DNA from: an uncultured Bacillota bacterium
GTDB taxonomy: Bacteria; Bacillota; Clostridia; Christensenellales; QAND01
Length of the DNA stretch: 64,000 nt
Direction of reading: 5' to 3'
Assembly (NCBI GenBank): GCA_905188085.1
Contig: CAJJKN010000004.1
Coordinates: 62,001-126,000, forward strand
Shown here: one piece after another, positions 41,234-50,233 of the stretch
Position numbering within the stretch: the first letter of the stretch is position 1
Layout of the letters: the number at the start of each line of letters is the position of its first letter
Made by a program: the position numbers and the translations under genes
Notes under the pieces: model-generated
Databases searched by the model: none
Told to the model about the DNA's origin: nothing
The model's input: the letters and a program-made list of their open reading frames with translations, nothing else

Positions 41234-41620
41234 GTGCAAATCATCATTTCAAATACAAGCGGAAAACCCATCTATGAGCAGATTGTAACGCAAATCAAAC
41301 AGTTGATTCTCACCAACGCTTTGCAAGCCGGGGAGGCCTTGCCCAGCATGCGGCTGCTGGCTAAGGATTTGCAAATCAGCGTGATTACCACAAAGCGCGC
41401 CTATGAAGAATTGGAGCGCGAAGGGTTTATCGAAACCGTGGTGGGCAAAGGGAGCTTTGTCGCCCGTAAAAACGAAAATTTTATCAAAGAAGAACAGCTG
41501 CGCATTGTGGAAACCCATCTGCAACAGGCCGTTGTGCTGGCAAAGCAATGCGGCCTTGCCGAAGAAGAACTCTCCCAACTGCTTCATCTTTTATATCAGG
41601 AGGATGTTTTCGATGAATAA
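41234..41620 (+). CDS. GntR family regulator, YtrA subfamily
   Basis: A 128-residue regulator with an N-terminal GntR winged helix (GKPIYEQIVTQIKQLILTNALQ, then LLAKDLQISVITTKRAYEELEREGF) and a short C-terminal helical tail of about 50 residues. The short tail and linkage to an ABC transporter define the YtrA subfamily, which usually represses its own operon and responds to envelope stress or a small ligand. The start is GTG with GGAG upstream. Its 3' end overlaps the ABC gene by 8 bases. A perfect inverted repeat lies over its promoter. Confidence 0.92.
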   Translation: MQIIISNTSGKPIYEQIVTQIKQLILTNALQAGEALPSMRLLAKDLQISVITTKRAYEELEREGFIETVVGKGSFVARKNENFIKEEQLRIVETHLQQAVVLAKQCGLAEEELSQLLHLLYQEDVFDE

Positions 41621-42473
41621 CATTGAGGTTTCGCATCTTTATAAGTTCTATCCCGATTTTTCCCTGCAAGATGTCAGCTTTTCGCTTCCTGCCGGCTGCA
41701 TCATGGGGCTGATCGGCGAAAACGGAGCCGGGAAAACCACCACGCTGAAAATGCTTTTGAATATCGTAAAGCCGGATCAGGGCGAGGTTCGCCTGTTTGA
41801 TCTGCCCATGGTCCCGGCCTATGAAAGGCAGTTGAAAGAGCAGATCGGCATTGTATGGGAAGACAGCTTTTTCTATCAGGGCATGAATGCAAAGCAGGTG
41901 CAAACCGTTCTGAAAAATGTCTATTGGCAGTGGGATTCCGCCCTCTATCAAGAGCTTTTGGATCGGTTTTCCATTTCTCCTGCCCAAACGTTGAATGAAT
42001 ATTCCCGCGGCATGCGCATGAAGCTTATGATCGCTGCGGCGCTGGCGCATCATCCCAAGCTTTTGATTTTGGACGAAGCCACCAGCGGGCTGGATCCCAT
42101 CGTCCGCAATGAGATTTTGGATCTGTTTTTGGAATTTATCCAGCAGGAAGAAAATTCCATTCTTTTTTCCTCCCATATCACGGGCGATCTGGATAAAGCC
42201 GCCGATTATATCACCTATCTGCACAATGGGCGCGTGCTGTTTAGCGAGGAAAAGGATCAGCTGCATGAGCAATACGCCGTGCTGCGCTGCGGCAAAGATG
42301 CGCTGAAAACCATCGATCCTCAGTGCATCGTGCGTGTGCTTTCCCATGAATATCACTGCGAAGCGCTGGTCACCCATCGCGAAAAATTGCATATCAAAGA
42401 GCCCATGAGCCTGGAGCCGGCTACCACCGAACAAATCATGTTATTTTTCACCAAAGGAGAGAGCTTCAAATGA
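41613..42473 (+). CDS. ABC transporter ATP-binding protein
   Basis: A 286-residue ATPase with Walker A GENGAGKTT, Q-loop GIVWED, signature region EYSRGMRMK (a degenerate LSGGQ) and Walker B LLILDEATSGLDP. The signature is the altered form common in YtrB-like and BcrA-like exporter ATPases. The ATG at 41613 is used; another in-frame ATG lies three codons earlier, close to AGGAGG. It pairs with the next gene, a single membrane protein, and is controlled by the preceding GntR protein. Substrate unknown, perhaps an antimicrobial peptide or cell-wall compound. Confidence 0.92.
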   Translation: MNNIEVSHLYKFYPDFSLQDVSFSLPAGCIMGLIGENGAGKTTTLKMLLNIVKPDQGEVRLFDLPMVPAYERQLKEQIGIVWEDSFFYQGMNAKQVQTVLKNVYWQWDSALYQELLDRFSISPAQTLNEYSRGMRMKLMIAAALAHHPKLLILDEATSGLDPIVRNEILDLFLEFIQQEENSILFSSHITGDLDKAADYITYLHNGRVLFSEEKDQLHEQYAVLRCGKDALKTIDPQCIVRVLSHEYHCEALVTHREKLHIKEPMSLEPATTEQIMLFFTKGESFK

Positions 42474-43093
42474 GCGGTCTTTTGTTAAAAGAATTTTTAT
42501 CTGCCAAAAAATATCTGCGTTCTCTGGCAGGTCTTCTGTTTTTGTATATCGGGCTCAGCCTGGTTTGGAAAAACGTCTCTTTCCTTACCGGCGTAAGCGC
42601 CCTGGTGTCCGTGATGATCGGGTTTTCTTCTTTCAGTTTTGATGTTCAGTCCAAGTGGGATTGTTATGCGCTTTCCCTGCCCGTCCGCCGTAAGGACGTG
42701 GTAAAAAGCCGCTATTTGTTTTCCCTGATCTGTGTAGGGGTTGGTCTTTTGTATATCTTGATTTTTGGCCTCCTCCTCGTGCTTATCACTCACGAATCCA
42801 CCCGGATTTTCTTTCAATCCTTGTTGGCTTCCCTCATCCTGTGCCTTCTTTTTCTCTCCTTAATATTGCCTGTCAATTACCGTTTCGGTGCGGAAAGAGG
42901 GCGCATTCTCCTGGCTGCCATTGCTCTTGTGATCGTAGGGCTGTTTACGCTGACGGATCGTCTTTTCTCCAATCCCCCTCCGCTTCTTGTCAATTATCAA
43001 ACGTTTCTTTTCTTGTTGGCCCTGTTTTCGGCGTTGGTTTTATATCTTTCCTACCGCCTTTCCTGCGCCATCTATGCCAAAAAGGAATTTTGA
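42470..43093 (+). CDS. ABC-2 type permease
   Basis: A 207-residue membrane protein with six hydrophobic helices. The central LSLPVRRKDVVKSRYLFSLI resembles the coupling segment of ABC-2 permeases partnered with YtrB-like ATPases. Its ATG overlaps the ATPase stop by 4 bases (ATGA), indicating tight coupling. No extracytoplasmic domain is visible. Confidence 0.85.
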   Translation: MSGLLLKEFLSAKKYLRSLAGLLFLYIGLSLVWKNVSFLTGVSALVSVMIGFSSFSFDVQSKWDCYALSLPVRRKDVVKSRYLFSLICVGVGLLYILIFGLLLVLITHESTRIFFQSLLASLILCLLFLSLILPVNYRFGAERGRILLAAIALVIVGLFTLTDRLFSNPPPLLVNYQTFLFLLALFSALVLYLSYRLSCAIYAKKEF

Positions 43094-43236
43094 AATTATT
43101 TTGGGTCGGTTTTCCCCGGCCTTTTTCTATTTTCTGCTTCTGGCGGTTGCTTTGCGCCGTTTTTCCTATTAAAATAAGAAATAACTTGTTTTTCAGACAA
43201 GCATTTGCATTGCTATTGTATTTTAGGAGGGGCATT

Positions 43237-43509
43237 ATGACAAAAACAATCGTCACCGTATTGGGCTATGACCAGCGGGGCATCATCGCAAAGGTTTCCA
43301 CGTTGCTCTATGAATGCGGCGCAAATATTTTGGACATCAACCAAACCATCATGCAGGAATATTTCTCCATGGTTATGCTGGTGGATGTATCTCCCTGTAC
43401 CGTCTCTTTCCATGATTTGAAAGAATCCCTGGCAAAGCTGGGCGAAGAATTGGAGCTCTCCATCCTCTGCCAGCATGAGGATATTTTCAATTCCATGCAT
43501 CGTATTTGA
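43237..43509 (+). CDS. ACT domain protein (UPF0237)
   Basis: A 90-residue single ACT domain (TKTIVTVLGYDQRGIIAKVSTLLYECGANILDINQTI). Such proteins bind small ligands, often amino acids, and stand next to UPF0210 genes across Firmicutes. The start follows TTTTAGGAGGGG. The next gene begins 10 bases after its stop, so the two are one operon. Ligand unknown. Confidence 0.92.
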   Translation: MTKTIVTVLGYDQRGIIAKVSTLLYECGANILDINQTIMQEYFSMVMLVDVSPCTVSFHDLKESLAKLGEELELSILCQHEDIFNSMHRI

Positions 43510-43519
43510 GGTTAAAATT

Positions 43520-44887
43520 ATGCAGCAAAGAATTGATCAAAACGAAGTACTGGATACTTTAAAAATGATTCGCCAGGAAAATCTGGACATCCGCACCATC
43601 ACCATGGGCATCTCCCTGTTGGATTGCGGGGCCGGCACGCTGGAAAAAACCGCGCAAAACGTCTATGACAAAATCGCTCGGCGGGCAGAGCACCTGGTAA
43701 AGACCGGAGAAACCATCGAAGACGAGCTGGGCATTCCCATTGTAAACAAGCGTATCAGCGTTACGCCCATCTCTTTGATTGCACAAACCACCGGCGCCAA
43801 TTCCTATGTGGCCATTGCAAAGGCCATGGATGAAGCGGCCAAAGCCGTAGGTGTCAATTTCATCGGCGGTTTCAGCGCCCTGGTGCAGAAAGGCTTTACC
43901 GAAGGGGATCGGGTGTTGATTCAATCCATCCCCGAAGCCCTGGCCTCTACCGATCAGGTCTGTGCTTCGGTAAACGTCGGCTCCACCAAGGCCGGCATCA
44001 ATATGGATGCCGTGCGCGAGATGGGCTTTACCATCAAAAAAACCGCAGAGCTTACCGCTGCCAGCGATGGGCTCGGCGCTGCCAAGCTGGTCGTTTTTGC
44101 CAATGCCGTAGAGGATAACCCGTTTATGGCCGGGGCTTTCCATGGCGTCGGCGAACCGGAATGTGTGATCAACGTCGGCGTTTCCGGTCCCGGCGTTGTA
44201 AAGTCCGCCTTAGAGCAAGTAAAAGGTCAGCCGTTTGATGTTGTGGCCGAAACCATCAAACGAACGGCTTTCCGAATCACGCGTGTAGGCCAGCTGGTAG
44301 CCCGCATGGCCAGCCAGCGGCTGGGCGTTCCTTTTGGCATTGTGGATCTGTCCTTGGCGCCCACCCCGGCCGTCGGCGACAGCGTTGCCTATATCTTAAC
44401 GGAAATGGGGCTGGAAATGGCAGGCGCCCCCGGCACAACCGCGGCCTTGGCCCTGCTAAACGACGCTGTGAAAAAAGGCGGCGTGATGGCCTCCAGCCAC
44501 GTCGGCGGGTTAAGCGGCGCCTTTATCCCGGTCAGCGAAGACGCCGGTATGATTGAGGCCGCCAGAGCCGGTGCGCTTTCTCTGGAAAAGCTGGAAGCGA
44601 TGACCTGTGTTTGCTCCGTTGGCCTGGATATGATCGCCGTGCCCGGAGACACCAGCGCCGCCACGCTATCCGCCATTATCGCAGACGAAGCCGCCATCGG
44701 CATGATCAACCAGAAAACCACGGCCGTGCGCATCATTCCCGTGCCCGGCAAAAAAGTGGGCGATAAAGTCGAGTTCGGCGGCCTGCTGGGCCATGCCTAT
44801 TGCATGAATGTAAATCCGTATAATTGCCAAACCTTTGTGGACCGTGGCGGGCGCATTCCCGCTCCCATCCACAGCTTACGCAATTGA
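43520..44887 (+). CDS. UPF0210 (PFL family) protein
   Basis: A 455-residue protein of the UPF0210 family, distantly related to glycyl-radical pyruvate formate-lyase-like folds in databases but of unproven function. Conserved segments include NLDIRTITMGISLLDC, NKRISVTPISLIAQTT, GGFSALVQKG, and a C-terminal HVGGLSGAFIPVSEDAGM. The start at 43520 follows GAGG at 8 bases; a longer frame opens inside the ACT gene. Pairing with the ACT gene is the usual arrangement. Confidence 0.92.
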   Translation: MQQRIDQNEVLDTLKMIRQENLDIRTITMGISLLDCGAGTLEKTAQNVYDKIARRAEHLVKTGETIEDELGIPIVNKRISVTPISLIAQTTGANSYVAIAKAMDEAAKAVGVNFIGGFSALVQKGFTEGDRVLIQSIPEALASTDQVCASVNVGSTKAGINMDAVREMGFTIKKTAELTAASDGLGAAKLVVFANAVEDNPFMAGAFHGVGEPECVINVGVSGPGVVKSALEQVKGQPFDVVAETIKRTAFRITRVGQLVARMASQRLGVPFGIVDLSLAPTPAVGDSVAYILTEMGLEMAGAPGTTAALALLNDAVKKGGVMASSHVGGLSGAFIPVSEDAGMIEAARAGALSLEKLEAMTCVCSVGLDMIAVPGDTSAATLSAIIADEAAIGMINQKTTAVRIIPVPGKKVGDKVEFGGLLGHAYCMNVNPYNCQTFVDRGGRIPAPIHSLRN

Positions 44888-44897
44888 CCCTTCCTTT

Positions 44898-44928
44898 TAA
44901 AAACCACCCGGTTGACGGGTGGTTTTTT
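44898..44928 (+). terminator. Terminator after the UPF0210 gene
   Basis: AAAACCACCCG/CGGGTGGTTTT perfect stem, 5-base loop, T6 tail. Confidence 0.93.
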
Positions 44929-44960
44929 ATTGGCCGCTTTTATTTCCTCGATTCTCCAAT

Positions 44961-44988
44961 AAAAAAGAGCCCTTTGGGGCTCTTTTTT
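44961..44988. terminator. Bidirectional terminator
   Basis: AAAAAAGAGCCC/GGGCTCTTTTTT stem with a short loop; it ends the minus-strand lipoprotein gene. Confidence 0.92.
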
Positions 44989-44989
44989 C

Positions 44990-46789
44990 TCATTGTGCAA
45001 TCGCCAAATAGAACAAACTGAACCGATCCACAATCCAAACGCAATAGGTGCCTTCCATCCATTTTCCTTTTTCTCTCTCTTTTCCAAAGGCATCTTTTCC
45101 CGTAGAGGCCGGGTCGTTGAGCAAAAACCAGGTGGAATCTCCCTTTTGTTTGTACCCGTAGATCACAAAACAATGTCCGCTCTGCCCCACGTCATATTCG
45201 TTGCATTGGCAGAACAACACCTTCCCCGCGTCCAGATCTTCGAGCATGTTTTTCATCGTCACCTCGCGTGTATCATACGGCACATTCTCTTTTTCCAGCG
45301 TCTGTTCCACAGGGGCAATCGTCCATCCGTCGGTAATATCCGGGAACGAATTTCGCAATTGTTCCACCGTTTTCTTAAACTTCTCGTTTTTCCATTTCAG
45401 CACCATGGCCGTAGAGGACGGCATGCAGTTTACATCGCTGTACGCCCCCGTGTCGTTTTGCGCATAATACCAGTCATACGAGCGATCGTTGATCTTTTCC
45501 TTTACGGACAGTTCTTCTTTTGTCTTTTTCTCATACGCTTCAGACAATGTGGCAGACGCCTGCACAATCTGCTGATAGCTCAGCGGCCGAAGCAATACAT
45601 CCGTATCCATATTTTTAATTTGCTCCGGATACCATTGGTTCATATAAATCGTTGTAAACCTGCCTACCCAGTCCGGCAGCTGCGCCATGCTCACCGGCAG
45701 CTCCGGAGAATAAGTATTTGAAGAAGGATAGCTCATCAAAAGCGAAATGGATTCTGCCTTTTCACAATCCTTATCCGTCGTATCGTTAAAATTGATGGCG
45801 CTTTTATCAATGGCAATGGGGCCGTTGGCCGCTTCATATGCCGTCACAAACAACTTTGCCAGATCTTTACGATTCAGCGGATGATCCGCTCTGAATACAT
45901 TGCCTGCCGTGCTTTTGAAATCAATCGGCGCCGGTTTCAGTGTCACCTTCTCCTGTTGAACGGGCACATCTTCCCATTTTCCATTGCCGATCTGATACGT
46001 TTTCCCTTTCAGCGTCATCAATTCCAACGCATCGTTTGCCGTGGCCTGCTGGCTGGCAATGCCATAAATCTCTCCGTTCATCTTCGCAAGCCACACATCC
46101 ACCAGGTTGGAAAACGTTGCATTGTCCAGTTCATATACCGCAGGTGCTCCTTCTCCCCAAGAATGATCCTGCAGCCCCAGGGCAATCGCCTTGCGCATGG
46201 TTTCGCTTTCCACCCGCGCATCCATGCCGGTTGTATCAATTTGCTGCCCGGCATATTTTTCGTAAATTGCCACCAAAAACCGCAGCCCCTGTTCGTTGGA
46301 GCCCGTCTTTCCATAGGCGGTAAAATCCACCTCTATGCCCTGCCCGCTCAGCAGCAACGCAGCTTTCATAAAACTGTCGTCCTGCCATGCTTCGCTCCAT
46401 ACTTTGTCCGGGAATTGCAGCGCGCCGTCTTTTCCAATTTGAATATCGGGCAGTGAAAGCACTTCCGTCTTTCCCTTTTCTATGCTGCTTTTTAAACGGT
46501 ATGTTTCGTCCTGTTCTTTTTCCAGCTGATAGGTCAGCTGATAGCAAGATCCGCTTTCCGTTTCAATTTTTTCCAGGCAAACCGCCGCCGGGCCAAACCA
46601 GGAGGCCAGCGCCTGGTTTTTCTCCTCATCCAACCGGCTGATATATGGGATCATGCGCCCTGTCTGCTCATATTCTTTTTCCTTCAGCGCCAGGCCGCCG
46701 CAGCCTGCCAGCGGCAAACAAAACAGAGCCAGCAATACGGCCAGATACAAGCTTAGTGTTTGGTTCAGCTTATTTGTCTTTGTCCTCAT
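44990..46789 (-). CDS. Lipoprotein with C-terminal C39-like peptidase domain
   Basis: A 599-residue lipoprotein with signal peptide and lipobox LPLAGC (lipidated Cys near 30). The long middle (about 40-430) is poorly assigned; it contains S-layer-homology-like stretches near 310-400 (NRKDLAKLFVTAYE, LLRPLSYQQIVQA). The C-terminal domain (about 450-590) is a papain-like C39 fold: Cys in SDVNCMPSSTAMVLKW, His in SGHCFVIYGYK and Asp in LLNDPAS. It may cleave peptides outside the cell, but no ABC exporter with a double-glycine substrate is adjacent. Substrate unknown. Confidence 0.82.
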   Translation of the reverse strand: MRTKTNKLNQTLSLYLAVLLALFCLPLAGCGGLALKEKEYEQTGRMIPYISRLDEEKNQALASWFGPAAVCLEKIETESGSCYQLTYQLEKEQDETYRLKSSIEKGKTEVLSLPDIQIGKDGALQFPDKVWSEAWQDDSFMKAALLLSGQGIEVDFTAYGKTGSNEQGLRFLVAIYEKYAGQQIDTTGMDARVESETMRKAIALGLQDHSWGEGAPAVYELDNATFSNLVDVWLAKMNGEIYGIASQQATANDALELMTLKGKTYQIGNGKWEDVPVQQEKVTLKPAPIDFKSTAGNVFRADHPLNRKDLAKLFVTAYEAANGPIAIDKSAINFNDTTDKDCEKAESISLLMSYPSSNTYSPELPVSMAQLPDWVGRFTTIYMNQWYPEQIKNMDTDVLLRPLSYQQIVQASATLSEAYEKKTKEELSVKEKINDRSYDWYYAQNDTGAYSDVNCMPSSTAMVLKWKNEKFKKTVEQLRNSFPDITDGWTIAPVEQTLEKENVPYDTREVTMKNMLEDLDAGKVLFCQCNEYDVGQSGHCFVIYGYKQKGDSTWFLLNDPASTGKDAFGKEREKGKWMEGTYCVWIVDRFSLFYLAIAQ

Positions 46790-46869
46790 AACAGTTCACC
46801 TTTTGAAAGCTTTTTTTCTATCTTATCATAGTATACGATTTTTTTAGAGGAAACTCTTTTATTTATAAG

Positions 46870-46899
46870 AAAAAGCCCTGCAGACTATGCAGGGCTTTT
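46870..46899 (-). terminator. Terminator after clpB
   Basis: AAAAGCCCTGCA/TGCAGGGCTTTT perfect stem with a 5-base loop. Confidence 0.93.
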
Positions 46900-46902
46900 C
46901 TC

Positions 46903-49497
46903 TTATTTTATCAACAGCTGATTTCCGTCATAATCCACTGTCAACAGCGTATCCGGCGCTATATCGTCCTGGATAATTTTCTTGGCGATCAACGTTTCCA
47001 CCTTTCTCTGGATAAACCGTTTCATCGGCCGCGCCCCGTATACCGGGTCATATCCGTTGTCTATGATATACGCTTTGGCTTTATCCGTCACTGCCACACG
47101 AAGCTGTTTATCTTCCAGCCTGTGCTGCAAATCGCGAATCATCAAATCCACAATGGAAGAGATTTCCGTCTTCGTCAGCGGTTTATAGAACACAATCTCA
47201 TCCAGCCGGTTCAAAAATTCCGGACGGAACTGCTGTTTTAACAGCGCATCCACCTGTGCTCTGGCTGTTTCATTGATTTCGCCGTCCTTGTCAATCCCTT
47301 CCAAAATGTAGTTGGAGCCAAGGTTGCTGGTCAAAATGATGATGGTGTTTTTAAAGTCCACCGTTCTGCCTTGCGAATCGGTAATCCGCCCGTCATCCAG
47401 CACCTGAAGCAGCACGTTAAACACATCCGGGTGCGCCTTTTCGATTTCATCGAACAACACCACCGAATAGGGTTTGCGCCGAACGGCCTCTGTCAGTTGG
47501 CCGCCTTCTTCATAGCCCACATATCCCGGAGGCGCCCCGATCAACCGCGATACCGAGTATTTTTCCATATACTCTGTCATATCAATACGCACAATGTTGC
47601 GTTCATCATCAAACAACGCCTGCGCCAATGCTTTGGCCAGTTCCGTTTTGCCAACGCCGGTCGGCCCCAGGAACAGGAACGAACCAATCGGCCGGTTCGG
47701 ATCTTGAATGCCCGCACGCGAACGCAAGATAGCTTCCGTCACTTTTTCCACCGCTTCGTCCTGGCCGATCACACGCTTATGCAAAATGTCTTCCAGGCCA
47801 AGCAGTTTTTCACGTTCGCCCTCCATCAATTTGGCAACCGGGATGCCCGTCCATCTGGCAATGATTCGGGCAATTTCTTCATCTGTCACCTTGTCACGCA
47901 GCAACGAATTGTCTCCGCGGCTTTCCTCCGCCAGTTTTTCCTCTTCTGCCAGCTGTTTTTGCAGGGTGGGAAGTTCTCCGTATTTCAATTCAGCCGCTTT
48001 GTTCAAATCATAGGCCCGTTCCGCCTTTTCGATTTCGCCGTTTACGCGCTCTATGTCCTCTCTGAGCTTCTGCACTTTGGAAATGGCCTGTTTTTCATTT
48101 TCCCATTTGGCCTTCATTTCCTTAAACTTTGCCCGCATTTCCGCCAGCTCTTTCTGGATCTCTTTCAAATGCTCCTGGCTCAGTTTATCGTTTTCCTTTG
48201 TCAGCGCCGCCTCTTCAATTTCGTGCTGCATAATCTTACGGGAAATTTCATCCAGCTCTGTCGGCATGGAATCCATCTCCGTACGGATCATCGCGCATGC
48301 TTCGTCCACAAGGTCGATCGCCTTATCCGGCAAAAATCGATCCGAGATATACCGGTTGGACAATACCGCCGCCGCAATCAGCGCCTGGTCCTGAATCTTT
48401 ACGCCGTGAAACACTTCATACCGCTCTTTTAAGCCACGCAAAATCGAGATGGTATCTTCCACAGACGGCTCATCCACCATCACCGGCTGAAACCTACGTT
48501 CCAATGCCGCGTCTTTTTCAATATACTGGCGATATTCGTTCAGCGTCGTAGCGCCGATGCAATGCAGTTCGCCGCGGGCCAACAGCGGTTTCAACAGGTT
48601 CCCGGCATCCATGGCGCCGTCCGTTTTCCCTGCGCCCACAATGGTATGCAGTTCATCGATAAACAGGATGATCTTGCCTTCGCTCTTTCGAACTTCCTCC
48701 AAAACGGCACGAAGCCTTTCTTCAAATTCGCCGCGGAATTTTGCGCCGGCCACCAGCGCCCCCATATCCAGCGAAAAGATTTTGCGTTCTTTCAAATTAT
48801 CCGGCACATCGCCGCGCACAATTCTCAGCGCCAGGCCCTCCGCAATCGCGGTTTTCCCAACGCCCGGCTCGCCAATCAACACCGGGTTGTTCTTCGTTTT
48901 TCTGGATAGAATCCGAATCACATTTCGAATTTCAGAGTCCCTGCCGATCACAGGATCCAATTTATGTTCACGCGCCAAGGCCACCAAATCCGACCCGTAT
49001 TTTTCCAATACATCATAGGTGGATTCCGGGTTATCGCTTGTCACTCTCGTATTCCCCCTCACCGTTGCCAACACTTTGGCAAAGCTGTCCTTTGTGATGT
49101 TAAATTCTCTAAACAGTGCTTTCAGCGTCTCGTTGGGCTGTTCAATCAGCGCCATCATAATATGCTCTACCGAAACATATTCATCTTTCATCCGCTCGGC
49201 AATCTGTTCAGATAAATTCAAAACAGCTTCCACATTGCCAGCCACATAAATGTTGCCGCTCTGCCCACTGCCGGACACCCTGGGCATTTGCCCAATTTTG
49301 GTTTTCAACCGCTGAACCAAGGAATGTTGATCCACATTCATCTTGATCAGCAATTGCCCGATCAACCCTTCCTGCTGGCTGATCAATGCATACATCAGAT
49401 GCTCCTGCTCGATTTGCGGGTTTTGATGCTCCGCCGCATACTGCTGCGCCAGTTGAATGGCCTCCACAGATTTTTGTGTAAATTTTTGAATATTCAT
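46903..49497 (-). CDS. clpB: ATP-dependent disaggregase ClpB
   Basis: An 864-residue AAA+ chaperone that, with DnaK, dissolves protein aggregates after heat stress. It has an N-terminal Clp repeat domain, NBD1 with Walker A GEPGVGKT, the M-domain coiled coil (about 405-530, many E/K/L), and NBD2 with Walker A GPTGVGKT and the AAA signature. The IGF/IGL ClpP-binding loop is not evident, as expected for ClpB. It is the second gene of an operon whose first gene encodes a ribbon-helix-helix protein; no CIRCE or CtsR box is seen upstream. Confidence 0.97.
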   Translation of the reverse strand: MNIQKFTQKSVEAIQLAQQYAAEHQNPQIEQEHLMYALISQQEGLIGQLLIKMNVDQHSLVQRLKTKIGQMPRVSGSGQSGNIYVAGNVEAVLNLSEQIAERMKDEYVSVEHIMMALIEQPNETLKALFREFNITKDSFAKVLATVRGNTRVTSDNPESTYDVLEKYGSDLVALAREHKLDPVIGRDSEIRNVIRILSRKTKNNPVLIGEPGVGKTAIAEGLALRIVRGDVPDNLKERKIFSLDMGALVAGAKFRGEFEERLRAVLEEVRKSEGKIILFIDELHTIVGAGKTDGAMDAGNLLKPLLARGELHCIGATTLNEYRQYIEKDAALERRFQPVMVDEPSVEDTISILRGLKERYEVFHGVKIQDQALIAAAVLSNRYISDRFLPDKAIDLVDEACAMIRTEMDSMPTELDEISRKIMQHEIEEAALTKENDKLSQEHLKEIQKELAEMRAKFKEMKAKWENEKQAISKVQKLREDIERVNGEIEKAERAYDLNKAAELKYGELPTLQKQLAEEEKLAEESRGDNSLLRDKVTDEEIARIIARWTGIPVAKLMEGEREKLLGLEDILHKRVIGQDEAVEKVTEAILRSRAGIQDPNRPIGSFLFLGPTGVGKTELAKALAQALFDDERNIVRIDMTEYMEKYSVSRLIGAPPGYVGYEEGGQLTEAVRRKPYSVVLFDEIEKAHPDVFNVLLQVLDDGRITDSQGRTVDFKNTIIILTSNLGSNYILEGIDKDGEINETARAQVDALLKQQFRPEFLNRLDEIVFYKPLTKTEISSIVDLMIRDLQHRLEDKQLRVAVTDKAKAYIIDNGYDPVYGARPMKRFIQRKVETLIAKKIIQDDIAPDTLLTVDYDGNQLLIK

Positions 49498-49517
49498 AAC
49501 GCATTCCTCGCTTCCTG

Positions 49518-50180
49518 TTAAATTTTCGGCAGCCCATGCTGCACATATTCCTCATACCGTGCGCCGGCTTCCCGCTGCGCCGTGTATGGGTCTTCTATCT
49601 TGGCAAAATATCGTTTCAAAATATCATCAAACATTGTCAGATAGTTTTCTATGTTTTTGGCCAGCTGCTCGTGGTCTTGTGGTTGTTTTGTTTCCGCAAC
49701 CAACGTTCTGGCCAACTTCCCGGGTTCCATTTGATACACCACTCGCTCTCTTTTTCCCGGCGGCATATGCTTTTGTTCCAGCCCCGCCCACAGCTCTGCA
49801 AAATCCTGCAAATCCGTTTGCAGCTGCTGGCTTTGGGTGCGAACGCTCACTCGCAACTCGCCTACCGCTTGCCCCGGTTCACGATACAACTCCACGCTGT
49901 ATCGAATCACGGGCCTGTATTTATATTGCAGCGGGCTTTTCATCGAAATCATGGTCTGCGCCGGCTGCACTATCCATTGAAATCCTTTATGCTGTTCCAT
50001 CGCCTGTTCCAAATAGCGGAACACATCCTGATACCGCATTTCCGGCGTCACCATCTGTACCCGCTCTGCCAAAATCTGATTGATCAGGTTGGAACGGCTG
50101 GTGTGCATGGCATAGGCCAATTCATCTATCTGTTGAATTACTTCATCCATCAAAACCAAACTATACGCGCTGCGATTCAT
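49518..50180 (-). CDS. Ribbon-helix-helix protein, first gene of clpB operon
   Basis: A 220-residue protein. The N-terminus (about 4-48) fits a ribbon-helix-helix DNA-binding fold: a short strand SAYSLVLMDEVIQQIDELA and a helix TSRSNLINQILAERV. The remaining 170 residues include a basic middle (KYRPVIRYSVELY), Gln-rich stretches and a helical end and are unassigned. A consensus promoter lies upstream, and clpB starts only 20 bases after the stop, so both genes share a transcript. A regulatory role over clpB is suggested by position alone. It is much longer than standard CopG/MetJ-type repressors. Confidence 0.75.
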   Translation of the reverse strand: MNRSAYSLVLMDEVIQQIDELAYAMHTSRSNLINQILAERVQMVTPEMRYQDVFRYLEQAMEQHKGFQWIVQPAQTMISMKSPLQYKYRPVIRYSVELYREPGQAVGELRVSVRTQSQQLQTDLQDFAELWAGLEQKHMPPGKRERVVYQMEPGKLARTLVAETKQPQDHEQLAKNIENYLTMFDDILKRYFAKIEDPYTAQREAGARYEEYVQHGLPKI

Positions 50181-50205
50181 TGCTTTCTCCTTTCCGGATA
50201 TCTAT

Positions 50206-50233
50206 ATTATATTCCTTTATAATAATTTGTCAA
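50206..50233 (-). promoter_or_regulatory. Promoter of the RHH-clpB operon
   Basis: On the minus strand, consensus TTGACA, 16-base spacer and consensus TATAAT, within AT-rich DNA with AATAATATT-like inverted elements around it. Confidence 0.82.
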
